A stretch of 64,000 nucleotides of DNA from Rhizophagus irregularis (GCF_026210795.1 NC_089455.1:1488001-1552000); one strand, 5' to 3'. Positions 22,061 to 33,788 are shown, counted from the stretch's first letter. The notes: generated from the letters alone by a model not told the origin. Numbers and translations: made by a program.

Positions 22061-24184
22061 TTAATTGGAAGAAGCTGAATCAGCTTGTTCCAGGGGAGCA
22101 CCACCAAGGGAGCCAATGAATTGCTTGATATGACCAGTAAGTTGGTCCAATTTACTTTCAATAGCGACACGACTATTTTTGAGATCATTAATTTCTTCTT
22201 GTGTGGAGGAGATGGGAGTAAAAGGAGGAGCATTTGGAGAAAGGTGAGAAGAAGGAGGTGATGTGTCAGGAACAATAGTGAATGTAGGCGAAGGTCGCGT
22301 TAAAATACTTTTGGGAGGCAGCGAAGATTTAGCGGAAGACAGAATATTAAGAGGAACATGAGTAACAGGGGCATCTTCTTGCATGAGGTCCGGTTCAGGT
22401 TCATTGGGTATAGGGAGTGGATCAAGGCCAAGGTGTGATTCAATACGAGTCATCCGTTGGTCAGCAAGTTCAAGAGCGGAGATGCGTTTGTGAAAGTTAG
22501 CAACTTCACATTGTAATTCTCGTAAAAGGTTTAGAATGTTGTTAGCATCATCAGGAGATAATGCAGAGTTAGGAGTTTGTCGGGGTAAGGGACGTGCTGT
22601 AGAACGAGAGGAGGAAGAAAAGGAGACAGATCGTTCTTTACTATTATGGCGGGCACGTTGAGAAGTATTGGGAGGGGGTTTGTTATGATTACTATTATCA
22701 TTATTAGTGCGGTCATGGGAAGCATTATTGGCTCGTCCAGAATTGGAAGCAGATCGATCTTTAGATTTGGAGCGAGATCGAGAGCGAGAACGTGCATTGG
22801 CAATATTAGAATTGGAGCGAGGTTGATTAACATTGAATCGTTCTTTGAGTTTTGCAACAGGGTCACGAGTGCGGCTTCTACCTCTGGTTTGTTTGAGTGG
22901 GCAAAAATTAGGAGCACAACCTAGTTTGCCACATCTGTGACAAAGTTTATTAGTATTATCGGGAGAGGACCAGAAAAGCACTTTGCCTTGGAAACTAACA
23001 GTCTGTTCCATAGCAGCATCCATGGTTTCTTGGGAGTTGAAGGTGACATAGGCCCATCTTTTGGGTTTGTAGGAATTTAAAGAAAGAGGAACATTGACAG
23101 CTTTTGCACCAAGTTCGCGTGTAAGAGGAGCCAAGTTGATATCCTTAACATTGGGAGGAAGTTGAGTGAGGGTGGCAACGTATTGACGGCGCGCAGCCTT
23201 TTGATCCACAGTATAGAAACATGGAGTAATTCGGAGACAGGTGGAGAAACAGTAAACAGCCCATTGGTCGGTAAAATGAGCAATTGAATCGGCGTGATCA
23301 TACACAATACGGGCTTGCTGGACTTTAGCATTAGGCCTGGAGAAGAGGCGACAAGAGGTAATATTACCAAATTTTTTGAAATAGGCCATGAGGTTGTCCT
23401 TTTTGATAAAGAAAGGGATATCGGTAACTTGGATAGCCCGGAGATCTTCATTGGATCGGAGTTGGCGAGGGTCATGGGCATGAAAAATCAAGTCAGGGAA
23501 CTCAGGATGAGAGGAACCAACGCACAGATCGCGTGCTTCAGCGGTATGGAAGTGGATAACGAGGCGTTTAGCCTCACCAGAACCTGTCATACGAGCTTTT
23601 CCAGTGAATGACTCGTACGTTTCTAAGAAAAGGTTATTCACAGCCTCAATAAGGGCTTTATTGGTAGGGAATTTCTTGAGTGATTCAGGGGCAGCATTCG
23701 GCGCAGCCGCAGCCTGAAAATCATCTCTGGTTATGGCAAAGGTCACCACTGGATCTGGGGTTTGATCGCCATCAGGAGCACCATTAGTATCCAAATTGGG
23801 CGACGCGTTAGGGGGTTGTTGCAAGTCTTTGTTTGAAGGTGCATGCATGGACGCGTCCACATTTCCAGAAGACGCAACGTGACTGGGCGCAGTTGGCGCA
23901 GCAGATTTTTTCGGGGAGGAGGCCAAAGTATTTTCGCCAGAGATATTTTGTTGAGGAGAAGAGGAAGGTCCATCTACTCCAACGTCAGCCGTCTGGTCAT
24001 CGGCAACGTAGTCTTCTTCCATAGAATTTTCGGTAATCGTACGATTACGTTTCTGCTGGATAGTGTTTTCACCATCGGAGCTTGAATTATCGGAGTTGTT
24101 ATTATTTTTTCGTTCTTGACGGGAAGCTTTCCTACTGTTAGGGTTATGACTTCCACGGCCTCTCTTGGTATAGTTACCAGACAT
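22061..24184 (-). CDS. LINE-A ORF1: RNA-binding protein with RRM-like, zinc knuckle and RS segments
   Basis: 707-aa ORF1 protein, expected to bind LINE RNA in a ribonucleoprotein. It has a Ser/Asn/Pro-rich acidic N-terminus. An RRM-like fold spans about 250-310 (DIPFFIKKDNLMAYFKKFGN), with a second RRM-like segment at about 330-395 (KRWAYVTFNSQETMDAAM). A CX2CX4CX4C knuckle, CHRCGKLGCAPNFC, occupies 415-428; it has Cys where the canonical gag knuckle has His. An Arg-Ser tract (RSRSRSRSKSKDRS, about 462-476) and a heptad-like helix (about 547-585, LRELQCEVANFHKRI) follow, then a Pro/Ser-rich tail. The start ATG opens MSGNYTKRGRGSHN and matches the right copy. Frame is complete. Confidence 0.9.
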   Translation of the reverse strand: MSGNYTKRGRGSHNPNSRKASRQERKNNNNSDNSSSDGENTIQQKRNRTITENSMEEDYVADDQTADVGVDGPSSSPQQNISGENTLASSPKKSAAPTAPSHVASSGNVDASMHAPSNKDLQQPPNASPNLDTNGAPDGDQTPDPVVTFAITRDDFQAAAAPNAAPESLKKFPTNKALIEAVNNLFLETYESFTGKARMTGSGEAKRLVIHFHTAEARDLCVGSSHPEFPDLIFHAHDPRQLRSNEDLRAIQVTDIPFFIKKDNLMAYFKKFGNITSCRLFSRPNAKVQQARIVYDHADSIAHFTDQWAVYCFSTCLRITPCFYTVDQKAARRQYVATLTQLPPNVKDINLAPLTRELGAKAVNVPLSLNSYKPKRWAYVTFNSQETMDAAMEQTVSFQGKVLFWSSPDNTNKLCHRCGKLGCAPNFCPLKQTRGRSRTRDPVAKLKERFNVNQPRSNSNIANARSRSRSRSKSKDRSASNSGRANNASHDRTNNDNSNHNKPPPNTSQRARHNSKERSVSFSSSSRSTARPLPRQTPNSALSPDDANNILNLLRELQCEVANFHKRISALELADQRMTRIESHLGLDPLPIPNEPEPDLMQEDAPVTHVPLNILSSAKSSLPPKSILTRPSPTFTIVPDTSPPSSHLSPNAPPFTPISSTQEEINDLKNSRVAIESKLDQLTGHIKQFIGSLGGAPLEQADSASSN

Positions 24185-24315
24185 AGTAGAGGGCTTTGAG
24201 TTGGGAATATATAAAAAATATAAAATTTTATTAGTAGTTTGTATTATTTTTTAAAAATAATAAAAAATATTTTCGTCGGAATTTTTGTTTTTGAAAAATT
24301 CAGGAGAGAGTTACT

Positions 24316-24660
24316 ACTGGTCAAAAACCAATATATCGGGTAGCAGATATGTATCAGATATGTACCCGATATGTGTAGTATTAATGCAGAAAATCGGGTA
24401 CCCGATATGTATAAGATATATGTAAATATATATATCATATACATATCGGGTACCGATATGTATATGATATGTAAATGATATGTAGACGATATATATATTT
24501 ACACATATCTTACACATATCGGGTACCCGATATGTATATGATATATATATTTACATATATCTTATACATATCGGGTACCCGATTTTCTGCATTAATACTA
24601 CACATATCGGGTACATATCTGATACATATCTGCTACCCGATATATTGGTTTTTGACTAGT
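24316..24660. mobile_element. 345-bp palindromic MITE, host target of LINE-A
   Basis: Near-perfect inverted repeat throughout: ACTGGTCAAAAACCAATATA at the left and the mirrored TATATTGGTTTTTGACTAGT at the right. The interior is made of ATCGGGTACCCGATATGT words. If the LINEs are removed, the outer junctions read TTA|CACTGGTC (16106-16108) and GACTAGTG|TTA (33805-33807), suggesting a TTA duplication as in PIF/Harbinger elements. It has no coding capacity. Its terminal 15 bp equals the motif at every LINE junction here. Confidence 0.85.
24646..24660 (+). other. LINE target motif at the MITE right terminus
   Basis: TGGTTTTTGACTAGT, the inner right end of the palindromic MITE, followed at once by element B. 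The same 15 bp recurs at 25598-25612 and 33789-33803 in the same orientation, and in inverted orientation at 16110-16124 and 24316-24330 (with C for T). Confidence 0.85.
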
Positions 24661-25597
24661 GCAGGCCGGACTGGTATTTCTTGGAAGGAGCTCCTGACCA
24701 ACGTATTTCTTACTAGTTGATGTTGTTAACTGGGGAGTTAGTCTTCTAAAATAAGGAGACGGAGTTGAGGTGTATGTTTGGTGAATTTTACTCAGGTTTT
24801 TCTCATTGCACTTTGAGTTTTCCTGAGGTTTATGTCTTTATTTTTTGCTTTTTGTTTTTCTTGGTCGCTTTTTTCGGTGTAACCTTATTTTCTTTGGGGG
24901 TGGGGGGATACTGGAAAATTTGATCGTCATGGTGGCTTGGTGTTACAATTTTCAAAATCGATCATCATTGGGGTGATAAGGGGGGTGACAGGTTGGGTAC
25001 CACAGTTTTTGTAGTATACCGATCAAGGTGGTCACATGATGGACTATCATTGGATTGACTTATCTAGGTAGATCTTAGGTCGATGGATTGTTCTCAATGT
25101 GGTGGGTGTCCTCTGTTTGGGATCGTTCGAAATGAGGTGGGTGTCCCTTCGGGGATTGCACGACACTAAAAAGTTCCCCATCAGCTGGACTGCACGACAC
25201 TAAAAAGTTCCCGGAGGTCTTTGTAAAATAGGTTTGTTATCCATAGTATGTAGTCAAATAGGGGAAATTGAATTTTATGTATTTCTGATAGTGCTAATGG
25301 TAGCTCGGAGGTTCTTTACCGATTCTAGGAGTGGGTACGGCGCTGGATGGGTTACGTATAGCATAGTCGACTTTACTCATTTTGAAATAGATTTGGGGGG
25401 AGTAGCCGTAGTTATTTATACAGAGAGGGTGGGATTTTATAATCTTAGCTTTTCTTTTTATTTGCAATTTCGGAAGATTATTTGTTCTTTGTTTTCTATT
25501 AGTTCTGCACTTGTTGCGGTACTTTATAGTTCACTCTGTGTTCTCTAAAGTCACTTCGGCATTAATTAATAAAATTCAAGCTCAAGCTATGTTTGCC
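24661..25597 (+). mobile_element. 0.94-kb element sharing the LINE-A 3' end
   Basis: A less AT-rich, G/T-skewed segment lying between two copies of the target motif. It ends AATAAAATTC...GCTATGTTTGCC directly before TGGTTTTTGACTAGT, parallel to the LINE-A end (AATAAAG...CTATGCCATGTTTGCC). It holds two copies of GCACGACACTAAAAAGTTCC (about 25166 and 25186). A 104-codon hydrophobic open frame (25234-25548) has no domain and I do not call it a gene. It is most likely a non-autonomous or 5'-truncated relative using the same 3' signal. Confidence 0.6.
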
Positions 25598-25612
25598 TGG
25601 TTTTTGACTAGT
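25598..25612 (+). other. LINE target motif, right 5' junction
   Basis: TGGTTTTTGACTAGT directly before the right LINE's 5' end (AACTCTCTCC). It carries the T variant, as does the 3' copy at 33789-33803. The match extends leftward through ATGTTTGCC because element B ends with the same tail. Confidence 0.8.
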
Positions 25613-25740
25613 AACTCTCTCCTGAATTTTTCAAAAACGAAAATTCCGACGAAAATATTTTTTTATTATTTTTAAAAAAATAATACAAGCTACTAATAAA
25701 ATTTTATATTTTATATATTCCCAACTCAAAGCCCTCTACT

Positions 25741-27863
25741 ATGTCTGGTAACTATGCCAAGAGAGGCCGTGGAAGTCATAACCCTAATAGTAGGAAAGCT
25801 TCCCGTCAAGAACGAAAAAATAATAACTCTGATAACTCGAGCTCCGATGGTGAAAACACTGTCCAGCAGAAACGTAATCGTACGATTACCGAAAACTCTA
25901 TGGAAGAAGACTACGTTGCCGATGATCAGACGGCTGACGTTGGAGTAGATGGACTTTCCTCTTCTCCTCAACAAAATTTCTCTGGCGAAAATACTTTGAC
26001 CTCCTCCCTGAAAAAATCTGCTGCGCCAACTGCGCCCAGTCACGTCGCGTCTTCTGGAAATGTGGACGTGTCCATGCATGCACCTTTAAACAAAGACTTG
26101 CAACAACCCCCTAACGCGTCACCCAATTTGGATACCAATGGTGCTCCAGATGACGATTGAACTCCAGATCCAGTGGTGACCCTCGCCATAACCAGAGATG
26201 ATTTTCAGGCTGCGGCTGCGCCGAATGCTGCCCCTGAATCTCTTAAGAAATTCCCTACCAACAAAGCCCTTATTGAAGCTGTTAATAACCTTTTTTTAGA
26301 AACTTACGAGTCGTTTACTGGAAAAGCGCGTATGACTGGCTCTGGGGAAGCCAAACGCCTCGTTATCCACTTCCATACCGCTGAAGCACGCGATTTGTGC
26401 GTTGGTTCCACTCATCCTGAGTTCCCTGACTTAATCTTTCATGCACATGACCCTCGCCAACTCCGATCCAATGAAGATCTCCGGGCTATCCAAGTTACCG
26501 ATATCCCTTTCTTCATTAAAAAAGACAACCTCATGGCTTATTTTAAAAAATTTGGTAATATCACCTCTTGCCGCCTTTTCTCCAGGCCTAATGCCAAAGT
26601 TCAGCAAGCCCGCATTGTGTATGATCACGCCGATTCAATCGCTCGTTTTACCGACCAATGGGCTGTGTACTGTTTCTCCACCTGCCTCAGAATCACTCCA
26701 TGTTCTTATACTGTGGATCAAAAGGCTGCACGCCGTCAATACGTTGCCACCCTTACCCAACTTCCCCCCAATGTTAAGGATATCAATTTGGCTCCCTTAC
26801 TCGTAGCCTTGGCGCTAAAGCTGTCAATGTACCGCTTTCTCTAAACTCTTACAAGCCCAAAAGATGGGCTTATGTCACTTTCAATTCCCAAGAAACCATG
26901 GATGCTGCTATGGAACAAACTATCAGCTTCCAAGGAAAGGTACTTTTCTGGTCCTCCTCAGATAATACCAATAAACTTTGTCACAGATGTGGCAAATTAG
27001 GTTGCGCTCCAAATTTTTGCCCACTAAAACAAACCAGAGGTAGAAGTCGCACTCGCGACCCCGTAGCAAAACTCAAAGAACGATTTAATGTCAATCAACC
27101 TCGCCGCCCCAATTCTAATGCTGCTAATACACGTTCTCGCTCCCGATCTCGCTCAAAATCCAAAGATCGACCTACTCATGATTCTGGACGTGCTAATAAT
27201 AATAACAGTTCTCATGACCGCAATAATAATGTTAATAATCATAACATACATAATCCCAATACCTCCCAACGTGCCCGGCATAATAGTAAAGAACGATCGG
27301 TCTCTTTTTCTTCCTCTTCTCGTTCTACCGCTCGTCCCTTGCCCCGACAAACTCCTAATTCTGCATTATCTTCTGATGATGCTAACAATATTTTAAACCT
27401 CTTACGTGAATTGCAATGTGAAGTTGCTAATTTTCACAAACGCATTTCCGCTCTTGAACTTGCTGACCAACGGATGACTCGTATTGAATCACACCTTGGC
27501 CTTGATCCGCTTTCTAGTCCTAATGAATCTGACTTGGATCTCATGCAAGAGGATGCCCCTGTATCCCATGTTCCACTTAACATTCAGCCTTCCACTACAT
27601 CTCCCTTACCTCCCAGAAGTATTTTATCGCGACCTCTGCCTCCTACTATTCTTGTTCCCAACACGTCGCTTCCCCCTTCTCACCTCTCCCCCAACGCTCC
27701 TCCTTTTACCCCTATCTCCTCCACGCAAGAAGAAATTAACGATCTCAAAAATAGTAGAGTCGTTATTGAAAGTAAATTGGACCAACTTACTGGTCATATC
27801 AAACAATTCATTAGCTCCATTGGTGGTGCTCCCCTGGAACAAGCTGATTCAGCTTCTGTTTAA
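25741..27863 (+). pseudogene. LINE-A right ORF1, disrupted
   Basis: Counterpart of the 707-aa ORF1. It starts MSGNYAKRGRGSHN and is interrupted by TGA at 26158-26160 (where the left copy reads DQTPDP) and by a frameshift near 26800, inside the second RRM-like segment (left copy APLTRELGAKAV). The distal frame from 26898 keeps the knuckle CHRCGKLGCAPNFC, the RS tract and the helix, and ends at 27863 like the left copy. An RNA-binding protein cannot be made in one piece. Confidence 0.9.
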
Positions 27864-27913
27864 ATTTCTTCTTCAAATCTTATCTCCCCGACTATTTTTA
27901 TCATTGTGTTTTA

Positions 27914-30900
27914 ATGTCGGACAATAATTTTAATTATGACACCTTTGTACGAAACCCTCCCAACCCCGATAATGTTACTGAACTTTTTACACATGAATCA
28001 TTATTTTCTTCTCCTAGTAACACTTCTCCTATCCCCAATTCATTTAATATTTCCTCCTTTAATGTCAATGGCCTTAAAATGCATGGTCAGACTAAATTAG
28101 AAGAGATTTCTACCTTCTTTTCTCTAAAACATATTTCCTTTGGCGGTATTGTTGATACTCATATCCACCCTAAACAAATGAAGTTTTTATCCAAACGACT
28201 TTCTAATTATACTGTGTTTTCTTCGAATTTGGATACTTCTAAACAAATTCTTTCTTCTGGTGGTGTTTCCCTATTTATAGAAAATTCTCTTGCATCACAT
28301 GTACAAGATTTTAAATCCCATTCTTCACGACTGCTTTCTGTTGATTTATATTTCAAAGGCAATGTTAAATTGCGTATATTTGTTATTTATATCCCTCCCC
28401 CTGCTGAAAGTGTTCTGCGCACTGACACTATTGATTTGCTTATTCAACAACTTATCCTTACTAAACAAGCTGGTTTTTATCATGCTGTTTGTGGCGATTT
28501 TAACATGCATTTAGATAAATATTATCCTATTTATTTTAATCAACCCCAAATTGCTTCAAAACATATACACCGATTACTTTTCATCTCCTTTCTCACGGTT
28601 ATGAAGATTTTACACCCATTAATCTTTCCGACTCTTTAGGTACCTTTCATCGCAATGACCACATTACTTGTGTTGATTATGTATGGTCCTGCCCTCTTCT
28701 CAAAGGATTTGCTCTTACTGCTTGTATTTTTAATGCTCAAGACATCTGCACATCTGATCACAACCCTGTCATCACATATTATGATATGTCTTTACTTTTT
28801 GCCTCTACCAAATTGGCTCGCGCTCGTCAACTTAAGCGCCAAACCCGTCGCGTTTTCAAATTTGATTCTGTAACTGATACTCAATGGACGGAATTTGCTG
28901 ACAAAGCTGATGCCTTATGTGATGTTTCACCATCAATTTTTTCCTCCTGGCATATCAATCAGATGTGCGAATATCTTCAATCGCGAATCCTTAAATCCGC
29001 CAACGCTACTTTACCCTCTTCTACTGTTGGCAATAATTATACTCCTAAGGTTCCTAAAGATCTGGAAATTTTAATTCAAAATTATCGGTTTTTAAATCGC
29101 CTAAGGCATTCGATACGTCTATTGCGCAAATATCTTTTAACTTATTCTGCTGCTCATGAACATAAGTGGTCTATACATTTGCATCGACTTCAAAACATTC
29201 TTCAATTATATAAGAAAGTTTTTACTTTCATTCCTACTCTGCCCTTTTCTCTTTCATCATGTCGACAAGATAATTTCAAGACACTTCTTAATGATTTATC
29301 CAATATTTCAAAATCCTTACGGGGATTTCATTTACTTCAAGAAAAAGAATTCCAAGACTCCTCCATCCGTGCTCACTTGGATGATAGAAATAATAATTTT
29401 GAAACTGACCTTTCCTCCTTTATTGATTCAGCGCTTTCTCGCACCCGTCGCCATATCACTTTGGACCGTATCTTCATTGACCATCCTTCTCAACCTCAGT
29501 TGTTAACTGCTCCTAAGGACATAGATGATGCTGTTGTTAACCATTTCCAAAACTTTGTACCTATAAAGTCCAATCCTCCTGTATCTATTGATACACTACC
29601 TGATAGATGGTCTTCTGCCTATCAACCTATGGATGATGTGTCCTCCTCCATCTATGATTCTTTAATGAATCCCCCTACCCTTGATGAATGGTTATCCACC
29701 GTTTCTTCTACTCCTAACGGTAAAGCCTCTGGTCCTTCCATGATTACCTATGAAATGCTCAAACATCTCGGATCTCGTACCTCGGCTTTACTCCTCATTT
29801 TGATTCAATCATGCCTTTCCAAAACTGATATTCCTGATTTATGGCGACAAGCAATGGTTTTTCCTATCCCCAAACCTCACGAATGGAAGTGTCAATTAAA
29901 AAATACTCGCCCTATTACCCTACTCGAAGTGATTAGGAAATCTCTTGTCAAACTTTTTTATAATCGCCTTTCTACCATCATGGCTTCACATGATGTCCTT
30001 AAAGGTGGTAACTTCGCTGGTCTTCCTGGAGGTTCTGCCGCGACCCTATTATTACTTTAGAATCTATTATCCATGATGCTGATATCAACAAAAATCCGCT
30101 TTGGATTCTTTCCCAAGATATTTCTAAAGCTTTTGATTCAGTTGATCTAACGATGTTACGTTTCGCTTTAGAACGTATACGTCTTCCAGCCTCCGCTGTT
30201 AAGTTCATCCTTTCACTTTTTATGAAACGCATTAATCGCGTTCTCACTGCTCATGGATCTACGCCTGCCTATAGGGTTCGCATTGGTATTGACCAAGGCG
30301 AAGTTATCTCTCCTCTTTTATGGGTTATTTATATTGATCCTTTACTTACTGTTTTAAAGAATGAGATGATGGACCCTTATGTTCTTTCTACACCGTCTTT
30401 AATTGATTCTTCAAGTCCTTCTCTTGATTTGAAGATTAATAATTTAGTATTTATGGATGACTCTACTCTTATTTCCTCGTCAAAAGCTGGCATGGAATTT
30501 ATGCTATCCATTACTGAAGAATTTTATCAGATCAATAACACTTCCGCCAATCATAACAAATATGTGTTAATTACTAATTCGTTGCCTTTGACTTCGAATT
30601 CCGTTATATCCCCTATTACTTTTAATTTGGATTTATCCTCTTTAAATAGTGTTCCTTCCATTATTATTACCCCAATTTCCATGACAACTTCTTTTCATTT
30701 TTTAGGTGTCTGGTTCAACATTAAAAGCTCCCGGGATTTTGTCAAAAAGCAACTCAAACGTGAATGCTGCTTATTCGCTGCGACTATTCGCCCCGCAAAG
30801 CTCTCTTCCAAACAAGTTGTGTATTTACACAATGCCATCCTTATACCGAAACTTGAATACCAGATGAAAGTTACTCACTTATCTGAATCTGATTGTCACC

Positions 30901-33533
30901 TAATAACGAGAAGTATACGATCTGTTGTAAAACATAAAGCAAACTTTTCTCGTTCTTTACCCAATTCCATTTTATTTTTGTCTCATGCCTTGGGCTTGAT
31001 TAATTTGTTTGCTCATCAACGACAATGTCATATTACTAATTTATTTTTAATGGCTAATTCTTCTTCTGTTTTTATTCAATCTCTTTTTATTTATAGATTG
31101 AGTTTAATTCAATATAATTTTTTGATTCCTATTTCTCCCCTTTTAATTAAAGACTGGTCTATATGGTCTTCTCTATTTTCTTTTAAGAAAGATTATATCG
31201 CATGCACTATTGCTCTCTTGTCTTCTACTCCTTTTCGTTTGCTTCACACTCAACTATCGAAGCTTCCGAATTTGTCCTTGTTAGATGGACGCGTTCCTTT
31301 ATTTGAATGCATGACGCCTAAAGCCTTTAAAGCCTATTTTTCCATCCTGCGTAAACGACAACTGTTTTATTTATCTCAGCTTGTTACTCCCCAAGGAACT
31401 CATTTAATTTCCTGGAAGGCTTACTATGACAATTTGGTTGGACGACGTGGCCCTGGCCGTATCCCTTATTGGTACAAAGATATTCAACAAGCTACCACTA
31501 TTCCTGACTCTAATAATCGTTTGCTAGATCAGTTTAATTTTATGCCTACGATTGACTCTTCCTTTTACGATTTGACTCCTTGTTTATTTTCTCCTCCTAC
31601 TACAAAAAATTGGATTGTCACGTTGGACGATTATGGTTCTCCCTTTTTTGGCAAACAACTTCTAGTCCAAGCTAGTCGTGGTACTTGTTCTATTGTTCAC
31701 TGGATTTCTCCTGATTGTGAATCCTCACCTGGTGATCTCATCAGACTTTCCCCTTGTCCTGGTTGTGCTGCTCACATTCCTCTGCCTCCTTCCAAAAAAC
31801 GGAATGCTGATTTAACCCTTTGTACACCTACGGTTTCTCTACAACATTCGCTTATTCTGCCCACTACCAACGAGCGGATTAAACGTACTACTTCTGAAGT
31901 GACTTCCCCTTTCACTTGGGCTGATATAGAAGATGGTGTCCGTCTTTATTATAGTAGATTGGAATTTGACATTGATTCTTCTCCAGCAAATACCACTGTA
32001 GCTTCCGTTTCTCCTGTTACTATTGAATCATCGGCTACTGCTGTTTTTGCTAACTCCCCGTTGGTCATTTCTCCAGACTCGCGTTACATCTTTTTCACTG
32101 ATGGGTCTCTTATTAATTTAGGCACTCCCAATGTTTCTATGGGCTGGTCTTGGATGCAAATAGTCCCGGATGCAGGCTTTCCCAACTCCATCGCCACCTA
32201 TGCTCACGGTCTTATTCGTGATAACCCTTCTTCTTCTTGAGCTGAAGCTGCTGCTATTTACGCTGTTTTAACTATCTCTCCTCGCGACTCTGAAGTTACT
32301 ATTTATACTGACTCACAAACTGCCATTGATGGTCTTCGAAGTTGTTTTTCCTCTATCTACTCAAATAGTCGTTTGTACTATAAAACCACAAATTTTGAAC
32401 TTTGGGCTATTATCGAGCGAACCATCTTCTCTAAAAATTTGACTGTCCTTCCCGTCAAAGTTAAAGCTCATTCTGGCAATTATTTAAACGATTTTGCTGA
32501 TTCCTTGGCCAATACCGCCCATACCGCGTCATCCAGTATTTTGATCTCTGGAATGGACCTGGCCTCTGCCCATGATTTTGTCTTAATTTATGACAATGAT
32601 GTTGTCTGTGAATCTAATCCGCGACACCTTCTAAAACAATACTATCAAACGCAGTTAATGCGCGATTTGTTAAACTTAACGCGTTTTCACTTTATTTCTT
32701 TATTATCAACTAATATAGATTATATTGTTGACTGGGAACTTACTTGGTTCACTCTAAATTTCAAGCCCTCCCATGACGCGTCCTTTACTCCTGAGCACGC
32801 TTCAAGACACCTAACCTTTAAATTCATACTTTTCTTGGATGATTTGCCTACATTGGAAAAGCTTAAACGGACCCGACCAGACTTATACATGGACGAATTA
32901 ACTTGCCGTTCTTGTATTGACCGCATGGAAGACCTGATGCACCTTTTAGCGCAAAAGCGACGTCTGCCTATGCAACAAATTCTCCAATTTTATCAAAATC
33001 ATTTGATTTCCAAACTTGAAGCGAGCAATTTGGCTGATATTGATCCTTCTCCATTCATAGCTAAACTTACTTCTCTTTCATGCTGGTCCTTTTCATCTAC
33101 AAATTGGTCCTCCTTTGCCCTTATCCGTGGTTGCTTACCCAAACTCTTCATCGACTTATTTGTTGATCTATCCATTCCAAGAACTTCTGCGATTAAAGTT
33201 ATCGCTGCTATTCATAACAATTTTGTCCAGAAATTCAGAAGAAGAATCTGGAATCCACGTTCTTATGAAAAAAGTAGATGGGAAAACGCGATGAACATTA
33301 CCTATAAGTTGAAAACTACTCCAAAGCCATCTAATCTGTCATTGTCGACGTACATACCTTACTCATCTTTACCACCTCCGACCCTACACGTTTCACGTGA
33401 CTCCGGAACCGATTGGTTGAAGAACTCGATGAAATATGGTTTGCCATGGTTTAATCACTTTTCGGGTTTTATGGGTCGTCTAACGGCGCTACTTAATAAC
33501 AGCTTTTGCAGGATGGAGTGTCGATTTTTATAG
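27914..33533 (+). pseudogene. LINE-A right ORF2, disrupted
   Basis: Counterpart of the 1875-aa ORF2. It opens at 27914 (MSDNNFNYDTFV) through the endonuclease. It frameshifts near 28580 (left copy HRLFFHLLSHGYED), resumes at about 28640-30050, and frameshifts again near 30040 after GLPGGS. It resumes through the RT (DQGEVISPLLW, FMDDS) to a TGA at 32238-32240 inside the RNase H motif SSRAEAA. It then runs to 33533. A small in-frame deletion alters the C-terminal knuckle (HLLAQKRR versus HLFMCKKRR), removing its last Cys. Most domains are still recognisable, so inactivation is fairly recent. Confidence 0.92.
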
Positions 33534-33788
33534 TGGGCGCGCTATTTGTTATTTTGTTAGCATAGTTGCTTCTACTTTGGTTGGAATATATCAAGGGGGA
33601 AGATCTGGGGAAATTTAGTGTAATGCGATTTTTCTTTTTTAGATTAATTTTTACTTTATTTTTTCTTAGGAGACTATATAGCTTTGTTTTTAGTTAGTTT
33701 TATTTTTATATCTTTCTTTTTATTTTTTGTAAATTGTATAAGTTCGAATAATTTTAATAAAGATAAAGGCTACTATGCCATGTTTGCC

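Larger units (their letters stand above)
16125..24315 (-). mobile_element. Full-length LINE-A, left copy, both ORFs open
   Basis: An 8.2-kb APE-type non-LTR retrotransposon with two ORFs, a 5' UTR of about 130 bp and a 3' UTR of about 260 bp that ends without poly-A in GCTACTATGCCACGTTTGCC. Both ends abut the motif TGGTTTTTGACCAGT. The order endonuclease-RT-RNase H places it among the I/Tad/R1-like elements; the clade is not assigned. It is the mirror image of the copy at 25613-33788. With both frames intact it is a candidate source element. Confidence 0.9.
25613..33788 (+). mobile_element. LINE-A, right copy, full length but broken
   Basis: An 8.2-kb copy closely similar to the left LINE-A from 5' end (AACTCTCTCCTGAATTTTTC) to 3' end (CATGTTTGCC). 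It is flanked by identical TGGTTTTTGACTAGT motifs. Relative to the left copy both ORFs are disrupted by stops and frameshifts. It lies head-to-head with the left copy, making arms of about 8.2 kb around a 1.3-kb centre. Confidence 0.9.

Noticed and set aside
22646-24085. Plus-strand frames of 60-105 codons opposite LINE-A ORF1
   Set aside because: Antisense shadows of the 707-aa ORF; no start context or domain of their own.
25234-25548. 104-codon hydrophobic frame in element B
   Set aside because: No domain, no coding bias, lies in a G/T-skewed non-coding repeat; hydrophobicity follows from T-rich codons.
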